Source: CADEFF01 sp964569315 (GTDB lineage Bacteria > Pseudomonadota > Alphaproteobacteria > Dongiales > Dongiaceae). Taken from it: a DNA stretch of 50,826 nt. The position numbers were made by a program, and so were the translations under genes. This document shows, in pieces, positions 16,077 through 27,327 of the stretch; within the stretch, counting starts at the first letter, position 1; the number at the start of each line of letters is the position of its first letter. The notes below the pieces were generated by a model that was given only the letters and a program-made list of their open reading frames with translations, made no database searches and was not told where the DNA came from. The stretch lies in assembly GCA_964569315.1 (NCBI GenBank), contig CAZMUZ010000013.1, positions 1 to 50,826 of the forward strand. Direction: 5' to 3'.

Positions 16077-17195
16077 ATGAAACTCACCATCGAACGCGGC
16101 GCCCTCCTCCGGTCACTCGCCCATGTGCAGAGCGTCGTCGAACGACGCAACACCATCCCGATCCTCTCGAACATCCTGATCGAGGGCGACAAGGGCGGCT
16201 TGAGCATGACCGCGACCGACATGGACCTCACCATCGTCGAGCGCGCGGAAGCCGCGATCGGCAAATCGGGCGCCACCACCGTGCCCGCCCACACGCTCTA
16301 CGATATCGTCCGCAAGCTGCCGGAAGGGGCGCAGGTCGAGTTCGACGGCGCCGCCGACGCGGGCCAGCTCGGGCTCAAGGCGGGCCGCGCCCGCTTCTCG
16401 CTCGCGACGCTGCCGCGCGAGGATTTCCCCTCGGCCAGCATCGGCGACCTGCCGCACCGCTTCCAGATCGCCGCCGCGGACATGCGGGAGCTGATCGACC
16501 GCACCCGGTTCGCCATCTCGACCGAGGAGACGCGCTACTACCTGAACGGCATCTATCTCCATGCCCATACGGCCGACCGGAAGAAGACGCTCCGCGCGGT
16601 CGCGACCGACGGGCACCGCCTCGCGCGGGTCGAGCTCGGCCTGCCGCAGGGGGCCGCGGAGATGCCCGGCATCATCGTGCCGCGCAAGGCGGTCGCCGAG
16701 CTTCGCAAGCTGATCGAGGAGGTGGACGGCGCGATCGAGGTGTCGCTCTCCGATACCCGCATCAGCTTCGCCTTCGCCAACGTGCTGATGACCTCGAAGC
16801 TGATCGACGGCACCTTCCCCGACTATCAGCGGGTGATCCCGACCGGCAACGACAAGATGCTGAAGGTCGACCGCAAGAGCTTCATGACCGCGGTCGATCT
16901 GGTCGCGACCATCTCAAGCGAGAAGAGCCGCGCCGTGAAGCTCGCCCTCAAGTCCGGCCACCTGACCCTCACCGCCTCGAGCCCGGAGAACGGCACGGCG
17001 ACCGAGGAGCTGGAGGTCGATTACGACGGCCAGGCGATCGATATCGGCTTCAACTCGCGTTATCTCCTCGACATCGTGCAGCAGATCGGCGGCGACAATG
17101 CCGAGATCGCGCTGGCCGACGCCGCCTCGCCCACGCTGCTGCGCGACCCGGCCAACGGCAATGCGCTCTATGTGCTGATGCCGATGCGGGTCTAG
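16077..17195 (+). CDS. dnaN: DNA polymerase III beta subunit (sliding clamp)
   Basis: A 372-residue clamp with three repeated processivity folds. The N-terminus MKLTIERGALLRSLAHVQSV and the RNTIPILSNILIEG segment are classical, as are the middle-domain FAISTEETRYYLNGIY and the C-terminal NALYVLMPMRV that forms part of the partner-binding pocket. It encircles DNA and tethers the replicative polymerase and other partners. The gene has its own predicted promoter 145 bases upstream. recF starts 8 bases after the stop, so they are cotranscribed. Confidence 0.97.
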   Translation: MKLTIERGALLRSLAHVQSVVERRNTIPILSNILIEGDKGGLSMTATDMDLTIVERAEAAIGKSGATTVPAHTLYDIVRKLPEGAQVEFDGAADAGQLGLKAGRARFSLATLPREDFPSASIGDLPHRFQIAAADMRELIDRTRFAISTEETRYYLNGIYLHAHTADRKKTLRAVATDGHRLARVELGLPQGAAEMPGIIVPRKAVAELRKLIEEVDGAIEVSLSDTRISFAFANVLMTSKLIDGTFPDYQRVIPTGNDKMLKVDRKSFMTAVDLVATISSEKSRAVKLALKSGHLTLTASSPENGTATEELEVDYDGQAIDIGFNSRYLLDIVQQIGGDNAEIALADAASPTLLRDPANGNALYVLMPMRV

Positions 17196-17203
17196 GTCGG
17201 CCG

Positions 17204-18427
17204 GTGACGTTCGCCAGCGCCTTCGATCCCGGGAGTCCCGCGCCGCAGGACGCAAGGCCGGCTCCGGCGCTTGCGCTGGAGCGGCTCTCGCTTCGGGAGT
17301 TCCGCTCCTATCGCGAGGCCGCGATCGAGATCGACGCGCGGCCCGTGGTGCTGACCGGCCCGAACGGCGCCGGCAAGACCAACCTCCTGGAGGCGATCTC
17401 CTTCCTGGCGCCGGGCCGGGGCTTGCGCCGCGCTCGGCTGTTGGAGGTGGAGCGTCGCCCGGTCGGACCCGAGGCGGCGGTGCCGGCGGGTCCCTGGGCG
17501 GTGGCCGCCCGCGTCGCAGGCGGGCCTCGGGGGCGCGTCGAGATCGGCACCGGACGCGACGGCGAGGCCGAGGCCGAGCGCCGGCTCGTCAAGATCGACG
17601 GCCAGTTCCAGCGCGGCCAGTCGGCGCTCGCGGCCCATATGGCGCTCGTCTGGCTCACGCCGCAGATGGACCGCATCTTCCAGGACGGCGCCTCGGAACG
17701 GCGGCGCTTCCTCGATCGCATGGTCTACGGCTTCGACCCCGATCATGCCGGGCGGCTCAACGCCTATGACCATGCGCTCCGCGAGCGGGCGCGGCTGTTG
17801 CAGGGTGCTTTCGCAGCACCGGGCACGACGGTGTGGCTCGACGGGCTCGAGGAACAGCTTGCGGCGCTCGGCGTCGCGGTCGCGGCAGCGCGACGCGATC
17901 TGCTGCGCCGGCTGGAAGCGGCCGCCGCGGGCGGCTTCGGACCCTTTCCCGCAGCCGGTCTCGGGCTCGAGGGCGCGCTCGAAGCCTCGCTCGGCGCCAT
18001 GCCGGCGCTCGAGGCCGAGGAGGCACTGCGCGCGGCCTTCGCCGCCTCGCGACGGCTCGATGCGGAGACCGGCGGCGCCCGCCACGGGCCGCATCGCAGC
18101 GACCTCGCGGTCCGTCATCTCGGGCGCGGCCGCCCGGCGCGCGATTGCTCGACCGGCGAGCAGAAATCGCTGCTGATCGCGATCCTGCTCGCCTTCGCCC
18201 GCGCGCTCGGCGCCGAGCGCGGCCTCGTGCCGATCCTGCTGCTGGACGAGGTGGCGGCCCATCTCGACGAGAGCCGGCGCCACGCCCTCTATGCCGAGCT
18301 TCGCGCGCTTCGCGCGCAGGCCTGGCTCACCGGCACCGACGCCGGGCTCTTCGCCAGGCTCGGCGACCATGCGCAGTTTTTCGCGGTCGAGGACGGACGG
18401 CTCGCGGCCCTCCGCCCGCCGCATTGA
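17204..18427 (+). CDS. recF: DNA replication and repair protein RecF
   Basis: A 407-residue SMC-like ATPase that works with RecO and RecR to load RecA at gaps. Walker A is GPNGAGKTN, the ABC-type signature is CSTGEQKSLL and Walker B is ILLLDEVAAHLD near the C-terminus. The N-terminus carries about 25 extra residues, rich in alanine and proline, before the usual LERLSLREFRSYREA start. GTG 17204 follows dnaN by 8 bases and sets the longest sensible start; an internal start closer to the family consensus is possible. Frame and composition are otherwise normal. Confidence 0.94.
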   Translation: MTFASAFDPGSPAPQDARPAPALALERLSLREFRSYREAAIEIDARPVVLTGPNGAGKTNLLEAISFLAPGRGLRRARLLEVERRPVGPEAAVPAGPWAVAARVAGGPRGRVEIGTGRDGEAEAERRLVKIDGQFQRGQSALAAHMALVWLTPQMDRIFQDGASERRRFLDRMVYGFDPDHAGRLNAYDHALRERARLLQGAFAAPGTTVWLDGLEEQLAALGVAVAAARRDLLRRLEAAAAGGFGPFPAAGLGLEGALEASLGAMPALEAEEALRAAFAASRRLDAETGGARHGPHRSDLAVRHLGRGRPARDCSTGEQKSLLIAILLAFARALGAERGLVPILLLDEVAAHLDESRRHALYAELRALRAQAWLTGTDAGLFARLGDHAQFFAVEDGRLAALRPPH

Positions 18428-18473
18428 GGAACCGACCCGCCTCGCCAGAGGCAGGGCCGAAAGGAACCCGCTC

Positions 18474-20915
<2,442 letters not shown>

Positions 20916-21024
20916 CGCCGGCAGTGTCGCGCCACGCACCCGATCGGGTCGATCCTGATTTCCGGCGGACGCCGGCTGCGGCCCGCTTCCTCGGCGGTCT
21001 TCGTCACGCGCGCATCTTGAGCGG

Positions 21025-23243
21025 CTATCGCCCTTCGGCTGCCTCGAGCGCCCCTTCGATGAAGCGCTCCAGATCGCGGATCGGCGACGGATCGTCGAAG
21101 AGCCTTGTCCGGCGCGCTTCGGTCTCGGCGACGAGATGCCGCCGCCATGCCGCATCGCGGCCGGCGCGCACCGCCATCGCGATATAGTCCTCGAGATCGC
21201 TCGCGATCGTCTCGCTCATGCCCATCTGCGTCAGCAAAGCGAGGCTGTGGCGGCCGCGCATCTGCGGGCCGGGCAAGGTGAGGACCGGCAACCCCGACGC
21301 CACGGCCTCATGCGTCGTGTTGTTGCCGGACCACAGGATCGCATCGNNNNNNNNNNGCCGGGATCGTGCGGCGTTTCGCCGCTGAGGGCGCGGCAGTGGC
21401 CGTCATCGACATCCTGGCCGAGCGGGCCGACGCTCTCATCGCACTGGTCACTGCAGCCGGCGGCCGTGCCTGGTTCGTGCCCGCCGATCTCGCGCGCGTC
21501 GCGGCCGAGGAAATGGAACTCGGCCGCGGGAAGCTCGGCCGCGATCCCGGCGAAGACGCGATCGTGCCGCGGCAGATATTTGATGAGGTTCTGGGCGCAG
21601 AGATACCGGATGCGGTCGCCGCTGCGCGCCGGCGCGGGTGCCGCGGCGATCAGCCCGGCGAGCCTTGCGCCGTCGTAGCAGGAAGCAGTGCCGGCGAGCC
21701 GCACCAGCCGCTCGCTGTAGAACCGCTCGCCGTCCGCCGGCTCCATCAGCGCGCTCGAGAGCGCATGGGTCATGGCGGGCAGCCCCGAGGTCACCGGATG
21801 GCCGAGCCCGTTCGCCTGGATCGGCGCCAGCGGAAGCGCGGCCGCGAGCTGCAGCTCGATCGACATGCCGTGGTCGAGATAGATCAGGAGATCGAGCGCG
21901 TCCGCCGCGATCTCGGCGATGAGCCTTTCGGTGCTGCCGGATTGGACGAAGCGGTCCGCCCCGGCGGCCACCGCGTCGGTGAAGCCGGCATCCATCCGGT
22001 GGCCGGCATAATAGACATGCTTCGCGAAGTCGCCGCGGCTCTCGGCGATCCAGGCGCCATGCGTCTTCCAGATCGAATGCTGCCGGAGATGAGCGGAGAT
22101 GAAACCGACGCGCGGCCGGCGGCCCCGGGCCCGACGCCGGGGCTCGGCATGTTCGGGGTAGCGGGCCGCCGCGATGCGAGCGAGGATGCGCCCATAGTGC
22201 TCCTGCTCCGGCCGGTCGTCGGCGCCCTGGTAGTGCAGGCGGAAATTCGTGACCGACTGGACCGCGAGCGCCGCCTCCAGCACCGCCTCGCGGCTGTCGA
22301 GCCGGAGATCCGCCTCGATCGCCGCGAGCTTGCGGTTCCAGCCTTCGCGGGCGGCCGCGATCTCTTCCTCCGAGCGCCAGAGCGTCGGAAACATCATCGC
22401 CTCGATCCAGCGCGCGCGGAAACCGCCCGGCCGCAGGCCGAGCGCCCGTCGGATCTCCCGCTGCGCCGAGACCGCGTCGCCGGCGCCGTCCGCCATGGCG
22501 GCCTGCTCAAGCGCGGCATCGTAGGCGCTCGCCGGATCCGCGGCGGCTGCGGCGAAATCCTCCGTTGCGCCCGCGCGATCGCCGAGCCGCCTTCGCGCGC
22601 GGCCGCGGCCGAGCCTGAGGTCGCTGCCGGTCTCGCCGCCGGCAAGCGCGCGGCCATATTCGGCCTCCGCTTCCTCATGGCGGCCGAGACGGAGCGCTGC
22701 ATAGCCGCGGAGGCCCGCGGCGCGAGGTGCAAGCCGCGCATCGGCGCGCTCCGCGCGTGCGGCGAGGTCGAGGGCCGTCTCGAAATGTCCCTGCTGCAGC
22801 CGGGCCCTCGCCAGCTTTAGCAGGGTCGCGCTGCGCGAGGGATCGAGCTTCAGCGCCGCCTCGTACTCGGCCACCCCTTCCTCGTAGCGTTCGAGGCAGC
22901 AGAGGGCGGTGCCGAGATCCTCGCGATCCGCGACCGAGCGCGGCGCCCGGGCGAGCGCGCGGCGGAACTGCGTCGCCGCTTCCGCGAAGCGGCCGTCGGC
23001 GGCGAGGACGCGGCCGAAATTTCCCGCGATCGCCGGATCATGGGGCGCGAGGTCCGCCGCCCGCTCCAGCGCCGCTTTCGCCTCGGCGCGACGACCGAGA
23101 CGGAACAGGGCAAGCCCCTTGATATGGAGCAGATCGGGATTCGCCGGCTCGGCGCGGAGCGCCGCGTCGCACGCCGTGGCCGTTTCGGCGAAGCGGCCTT
23201 GCGCGAAGGCGGCTCGGACGGGCGCGAGCCTATCGGCCGGCAT
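21025..23243 (-). CDS. TPR / GT41 (SPINDLY/OGT-like) glycosyltransferase, interrupted by assembly gap
   Basis: A large protein with tetratricopeptide repeats over about residues 1-270 (for example ATACDAALRAEPANPDLL, and FAEAATQFRRALARAP) and a C-terminal GT-B domain like eukaryotic O-GlcNAc transferase. The GT41 hallmarks are PRVGFISAHLRQHSIWKTH, ALPLAPIQANGLGHPVTSGL and EPADGERFYSERLVRL. The frame is clean from ATG 23243 down to about 21510. The C-terminal end resumes at 21346-21025 (DAILWSGNNTTHEAVASG, then LPGPQMRGRHSLALL). In between lie a foreign fragment and 10 Ns, and roughly 40 residues are missing. In the genome it is probably one intact gene. It overlaps the upstream acetyltransferase gene by 14 bases. 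Confidence 0.85.
21347..21356. other. Assembly gap (10 Ns)
   Basis: Ten consecutive undetermined bases, the size commonly used for a scaffold gap of unknown length. Sequence on the left continues the GT41 gene; sequence immediately on the right does not. Confidence 0.98.
21357..21508 (+). pseudogene. Stray fragment of a short-chain dehydrogenase (SDR) gene, probably chimeric contig end
   Basis: Read on the plus strand, about 48 codons (AGIVRRFAAEGAAVAVID, then LAERADALIALVTAAGG and RAWFVPADLA) match the N-terminal cofactor region of classical SDR enzymes, just past the TGxxxGIG loop. Neither the start nor the catalytic SYK part is present. It sits antisense inside the GT41 gene, directly against the run of Ns, and takes the place of expected GT41 coding sequence. 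The most economical reading is a misjoined contig tip rather than a real insertion. The right edge, near 21500-21512, is judged by where GT41 similarity resumes. Confidence 0.65.
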
Positions 23244-24219
23244 CGGCCTCGACCTTCGGCGCCCAGCTCTGCAGCGTCCGGAAATCCGCGCCGGCCGCGA
23301 AGCAGGGCATGCCGCCGTGAATCTCCCTGGCGAAGCGCGCGTAGAACGCGATGGCGGCCGCATTGCTCTCGAGGATCTCCCACAGGATGTAGTGGCCTTG
23401 CTGGTCGCGGGTACGACGCGCGACGGCACCCATGAGCCCGAGCCCGATGCCGCGGCGGCGCCCGCGCGGTGCGACATAGAGATCGGAGAGGAAGCTGCCC
23501 CGCATCGCATGGCCGATCTCGTAGGCGGGCCAGAACAGCGCATGGCCCAGCGGCCCCGCCTCGTCGGCCGCGATGATTGCCTCGAAGGCGGGGTTGGCGC
23601 CGAAGCCGTCGCGCCGGAGGGGTTCCTCGATCTTTGCCGGCGGCTCGCCGCCGGTCGCGCGCAAGAGATCGGCGATGAAGCCCGCGAGGATCGGAACGTC
23701 CTCCATCGCGGCCGGCCGCAGGTGAAAACCGATCGACGGCCGGGTCTCGGCGAGCGCGAGCATCCTGCGCTCCGCGACCACGCCGAAGAAGAGTTCCGGC
23801 TGCTCGTGTCCGACGCCGCGATAGAGCAGGCGGCCCAATTCGTCCCGGCGGCCGACCGCCCAGGTCATCATGGTGGCACCAACCGCGGCACCGACGCTCG
23901 CGACCGCTCCCAGCAGCGCCCGGCCGACGCCGGCGCGGCGCGCCGAAGGCATCACATGAAGGTCGAGGAGGCGGAGGCTGCGCTGCATCAGGTCGGTGTT
24001 GTATTCCGGGTGATAGAGGGCATGGCCGATCGGCAGCCCGTCCCGCTCCGCGATCAGCGTGTCGAAGGCGCGATAGGGTCCGAAGCCGTTGCCGATGAAC
24101 TGGGCGGCGCCGAAGAGGATGGGCGCGCCGTCTTCGTCGTTCGACATGAGCTCCCGGCTGAAGCGCGCGACTGTGCCCGCGTCGGCCGGTGTCGCCGGTC
24201 GGATGCGAAGGCCGGTCAT
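23230..24219 (-). CDS. Tandem double-GNAT acetyltransferase
   Basis: A 329-residue protein of two GNAT domains (about 1-160 and 170-329). Each has the acetyl-CoA pyrophosphate loop pattern after a beta strand: LHVMPSARRAGVGRALL in the first and LYVAPRGRRRGIGLGLM in the second. Both copies share a GFG...AF segment and a GHALxxPxY segment with the two halves of the neighbouring gene, so all four domains are related by duplication. The start ATG 24219 overlaps the stop of the upstream gene by four bases, and the gene overlaps the GT41 gene by 14 bases. The substrate is unknown; small-molecule, peptide or sugar N-acetylation are all possible. Confidence 0.85.
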   Translation of the reverse strand: MTGLRIRPATPADAGTVARFSRELMSNDEDGAPILFGAAQFIGNGFGPYRAFDTLIAERDGLPIGHALYHPEYNTDLMQRSLRLLDLHVMPSARRAGVGRALLGAVASVGAAVGATMMTWAVGRRDELGRLLYRGVGHEQPELFFGVVAERRMLALAETRPSIGFHLRPAAMEDVPILAGFIADLLRATGGEPPAKIEEPLRRDGFGANPAFEAIIAADEAGPLGHALFWPAYEIGHAMRGSFLSDLYVAPRGRRRGIGLGLMGAVARRTRDQQGHYILWEILESNAAAIAFYARFAREIHGGMPCFAAGADFRTLQSWAPKVEADAGR

Positions 24220-25193
24220 GGCGCATCCACGAGCAATCGCCCGAAGGCCTCGCCCTCGAGGGTGCAATAGAGCGTGTCCGGATCTTCTGCCGCAAAGCGG
24301 CGGTAGTAGCGGCGCGCCGCGTCGTTATCGACGAAGACGGGCCAGCCGATGAAGCCGCCGCCGGCCGCGTCGCGCTCTCTCGCGAGAGACCCCAGCAGCG
24401 CGGTCGCGATGCCGCGGCCGCGGGCTTCCGGCGCCACATAGATGTCGGAGAGCAGGATCCCGCGCTGCCCGTCCTCCGTGTCGTAGGTGGGCCAGTGCAG
24501 CGCGTAAGCCACCGGATCGGCCCTGCCCTCGATCCGGGCCAGCATCGCGGTAAAGAAGGCGCGATCGCCGAAGCCGTCGCGCCGGAGACGGACGAGAGTC
24601 TCGGGATGGGGCTCCCGCGCCTGGTCGCGCTGCAGCGCCTCCATGAGGCGAGCGAGCGCCGGCGCATCGGTGACGGTCGCGCGATCGAACCGCACGGCTT
24701 CGGGTACCGGCGTGGCGGCGAGGGCCGCGAATCCCTTCGCATCGGGGCCGCACCAGAGCGTCTCGGGATGCTCGACGCCGCCCACCGCCTTGTAGAAGGC
24801 GCGGCCCGGCGCGTTCCGGGGAAGCACGCTCCAGAACATCATCCGCGCGTCGTACCGGCCGCCGGCACGCGCCACCGCGGCCATCAGGTCGCGCCCGAGC
24901 CCCAGGCCGCGCGCCGCCTTTTCGACATAAAGGTCGGCTAGGAACACCGACCGTTCCATCCGGTCGGTATCGTAATCGGGATGATGCAAGGCATAGCCAA
25001 CCGGCAGGCCGTCCCGCTCGGCGATGAAGCCGCCGAAGGCGGGATTGGCGCCGAACCCCTCCGTGCGAAACCGGTCGGGCGGAAAGTTCGGCGCCGGCGC
25101 ACCTTCATAGACGGCGAGCGCCGCGCAGAGCGCCGACACCGCCTCGGCGTCGGCGGGTGTCGTCTCGCGAATCGTCAGGCTTCCGCGCTGCAT
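24216..25193 (-). CDS. Tandem double-GNAT acetyltransferase, paralogue of its neighbour
   Basis: A 325-residue protein of two GNAT domains (about 1-155 and 165-325). The acetyl-CoA loops are LYVEKAARGLGLGRDLM and IYVAPEARGRGIATALL. Preceding each is a shared pattern, GFG followed by a hydrophobic strand and YALHHPDYDTD or YALHWPTYDTE. The same pattern recurs in both halves of the downstream gene. ATG 25193 gives MQRGSLTIRETTPADAEAV, a standard GNAT opening; the longer frame upstream has no similarity. It is the first gene of the three-gene operon and divergent from the penicillin-binding protein gene. Substrate unknown. Confidence 0.86.
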   Translation of the reverse strand: MQRGSLTIRETTPADAEAVSALCAALAVYEGAPAPNFPPDRFRTEGFGANPAFGGFIAERDGLPVGYALHHPDYDTDRMERSVFLADLYVEKAARGLGLGRDLMAAVARAGGRYDARMMFWSVLPRNAPGRAFYKAVGGVEHPETLWCGPDAKGFAALAATPVPEAVRFDRATVTDAPALARLMEALQRDQAREPHPETLVRLRRDGFGDRAFFTAMLARIEGRADPVAYALHWPTYDTEDGQRGILLSDIYVAPEARGRGIATALLGSLARERDAAGGGFIGWPVFVDNDAARRYYRRFAAEDPDTLYCTLEGEAFGRLLVDAP

Positions 25194-25326
25194 GGGATCG
25201 ATGCCGGAAGATCGGGTTTTCGCCGGGGCGCGGATCATGCCCGCTCGGCTTTTCGGTGGCAACTCGCCCCCCGGCTCGACCTCCATTCCTATGGCCTCGG
25301 GTCGGCGAAACCACTAGTTATTGCGT

Positions 25327-27327
25327 ATGGCACGTAAGGCGAAAGAAAGCGGCGGGAAACGCCGGCGGCCGGGCGACACACGCCGGCGGCGGCTCCTGAC
25401 CGGCCTCAAATGGGGCACGGTCGCGACCGTCTGGACGCTTTTCCTCGGGCTCTGCTTCGTCGGCTGGCTTGCCTATGACCTGCCGGACGTGTCGCGGCTC
25501 GACCAGGTCGATCGCCGCCCGAGCGTGACGCTGCTCGCGGCCGACGGGTCGCTGATCGCCGCCTATGGCGATCTCTATGCCGAGCCGGTGACCCTCGCCG
25601 ATCTGCCGGGCTACCTGCCGCAGGCGGTGCTCGCGACCGAGGATCGCCGCTTCTATCGCCATCCGGGCTTCGATCCGCTCGGGCTGCTGCGCGCGCTCTA
25701 CGTCAACATCCGGGCCTGGGACTGGGTCCAGGGCGGGAGCAGCATCACCCAGCAGCTCGCCAAGAACGTCTTCCTCACGCCCGCCCGCACGCTGCGCCGG
25801 AAAGGCCAGGAATTTCTGCTCGCCCTCTGGCTCGAGCGGCGTTTTACCAAGGACGAGATCCTCACGCTCTACCTCAACCGCGTCTATTTCGGCGCCGGCA
25901 CCTATGGCGTGGACGCCGCGGCGCGGCGCTATTTCGGCAAGCCCGCGGCCGAGGTCAACCGGTTCGAAGCGGCACTTCTGGCCGGCCTTCTGAAAGCGCC
26001 CTCGCGCTACAACCCGCTCAACGACCGGAACCTCGCCGATTCCCGCGCGCGCCTCGTGCTCGACAACATGGTCGATGCGGACTTCATCACCAAGGCGGAG
26101 GCCGAAGCCGCGGTCATCGAGGGCTTCACGCAAGGCAGTCCCGCGACCCGCGGCCCTATCGGTCAGTATTTCGCGGACTGGGTGCTGGACCAGCTTCCGG
26201 GCTATGTCGGCTTCAGCGACCGCGATCTGGTGGTTACCACGACGCTCGATCCGCGGATCGAGCGTCTGGCCGAGGACAAGCTCGCCGGGCTCATGGCGAA
26301 GGACGGCCCGGCCGAGCATGCGGGCGAGGCCGCACTCCTCGCCATGACGCCGGAGGGCGCGGTGAAGGCGATGGTCGGCGGACGTTCCTACCGGACGTCG
26401 CAGTTCAATCGCGCGACCCAGGCGCAGCGCCAGCCGGGCTCGGCCTTCAAGCCCTTCGTCTATCTCGCCGCCTTCGAAGCCGGCTACCGGATCGACAGCC
26501 GCATGTTCGACGGACCGATCTCGATCGGCAACTGGCAGCCGAAGAATTATGACGAGAAATATTTCGGCGAGGTGACGCTGCGCGAGGCCTTCGCGCGCTC
26601 CCTCAACAGCGTCGCCGCACAGCTCACCCAGGCGGTCGGGGTGCAGCGGGTGGTCGATACCGCGCGCCGGCTCGGCATCGTCAGCAACCTCATGGCGACG
26701 CCCAGCATCGCGCTCGGCACCAGCGAGGTGAACCTGCTCGAGCTCACCGGCGCCTATGCCGTGCTCGCCAATCGCGGCGTCGGGGTGCTGCCCTACGCGA
26801 TCCTCGATGTGCGCGACCGGGATGGGAACCTGCTCTATGCGCGCGAAGGCTCCGGCCTCACGCGGCTGCTCCGGCCCGCCTCCGTCGTCGCCATGCAGGA
26901 TGCGATGGCCGCCACCATCGACTGGGGCACCGGCAAGGCCGCCCGTATCGACCGGCCGGCCGGCGGCAAGACCGGCACGGCCCAGGACTATCGCGACGCC
27001 TGGTTCGTCGGCTACAGCGCGGAGCTGGTGACCGGCGTCTGGGTCGGGAACGACGACAACCGGCCGATGGACAAGGTGGTGGGCGGCGGGCTGCCCGCCC
27101 GGATCTGGCACGATTTCATGACGGCAGCACTCGAGGGCGAGCCGGCCCAGCCGCTGCCCTGGCCGGGCGGGGGATCGGAACCGGCCATCGCCGCCCTGCC
27201 GCTCGAAGCGCCGCTCGGTACGGCAGCGGCCGGATCGGGCGCGCAATCGGAAGCCGCCCAGGCCTCCGCCGATCCGCTCGGCGACCTCATCGAATCGATC
27301 TTCGGCCAGCCTACCCAGCGGAAGTAG
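25327..27327 (+). CDS. Class A penicillin-binding protein (PBP1A family)
   Basis: A 666-residue bifunctional peptidoglycan synthase. After a basic cytoplasmic start and one membrane anchor (about residues 30-50), the glycosyltransferase 51 domain shows ATEDRRFYRHPGFD, GGSSITQQLAKN and RRFTKDEILTLYLNRVYFG. The transpeptidase domain has the serine motif PGSAFKPF, the second motif ARSLNS and the KTG motif GGKTGTAQDY. It polymerises lipid II and cross-links stem peptides in the periplasm. It is shorter than E. coli PBP1A and resembles the compact alphaproteobacterial type. ATG 25327 is chosen over TTG 25321; neither has a strong ribosome binding site. Its last 17 bases overlap the convergent efflux gene. 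Confidence 0.94.
   Translation: MARKAKESGGKRRRPGDTRRRRLLTGLKWGTVATVWTLFLGLCFVGWLAYDLPDVSRLDQVDRRPSVTLLAADGSLIAAYGDLYAEPVTLADLPGYLPQAVLATEDRRFYRHPGFDPLGLLRALYVNIRAWDWVQGGSSITQQLAKNVFLTPARTLRRKGQEFLLALWLERRFTKDEILTLYLNRVYFGAGTYGVDAAARRYFGKPAAEVNRFEAALLAGLLKAPSRYNPLNDRNLADSRARLVLDNMVDADFITKAEAEAAVIEGFTQGSPATRGPIGQYFADWVLDQLPGYVGFSDRDLVVTTTLDPRIERLAEDKLAGLMAKDGPAEHAGEAALLAMTPEGAVKAMVGGRSYRTSQFNRATQAQRQPGSAFKPFVYLAAFEAGYRIDSRMFDGPISIGNWQPKNYDEKYFGEVTLREAFARSLNSVAAQLTQAVGVQRVVDTARRLGIVSNLMATPSIALGTSEVNLLELTGAYAVLANRGVGVLPYAILDVRDRDGNLLYAREGSGLTRLLRPASVVAMQDAMAATIDWGTGKAARIDRPAGGKTGTAQDYRDAWFVGYSAELVTGVWVGNDDNRPMDKVVGGGLPARIWHDFMTAALEGEPAQPLPWPGGGSEPAIAALPLEAPLGTAAAGSGAQSEAAQASADPLGDLIESIFGQPTQRK

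Noticed and set aside
21231..21346. Open frame running from the GT41 gene through the Ns
   Set aside because: Past the Ns this frame is out of register with the real GT41 C-terminus, which is read in another frame from 21346 to 21025.
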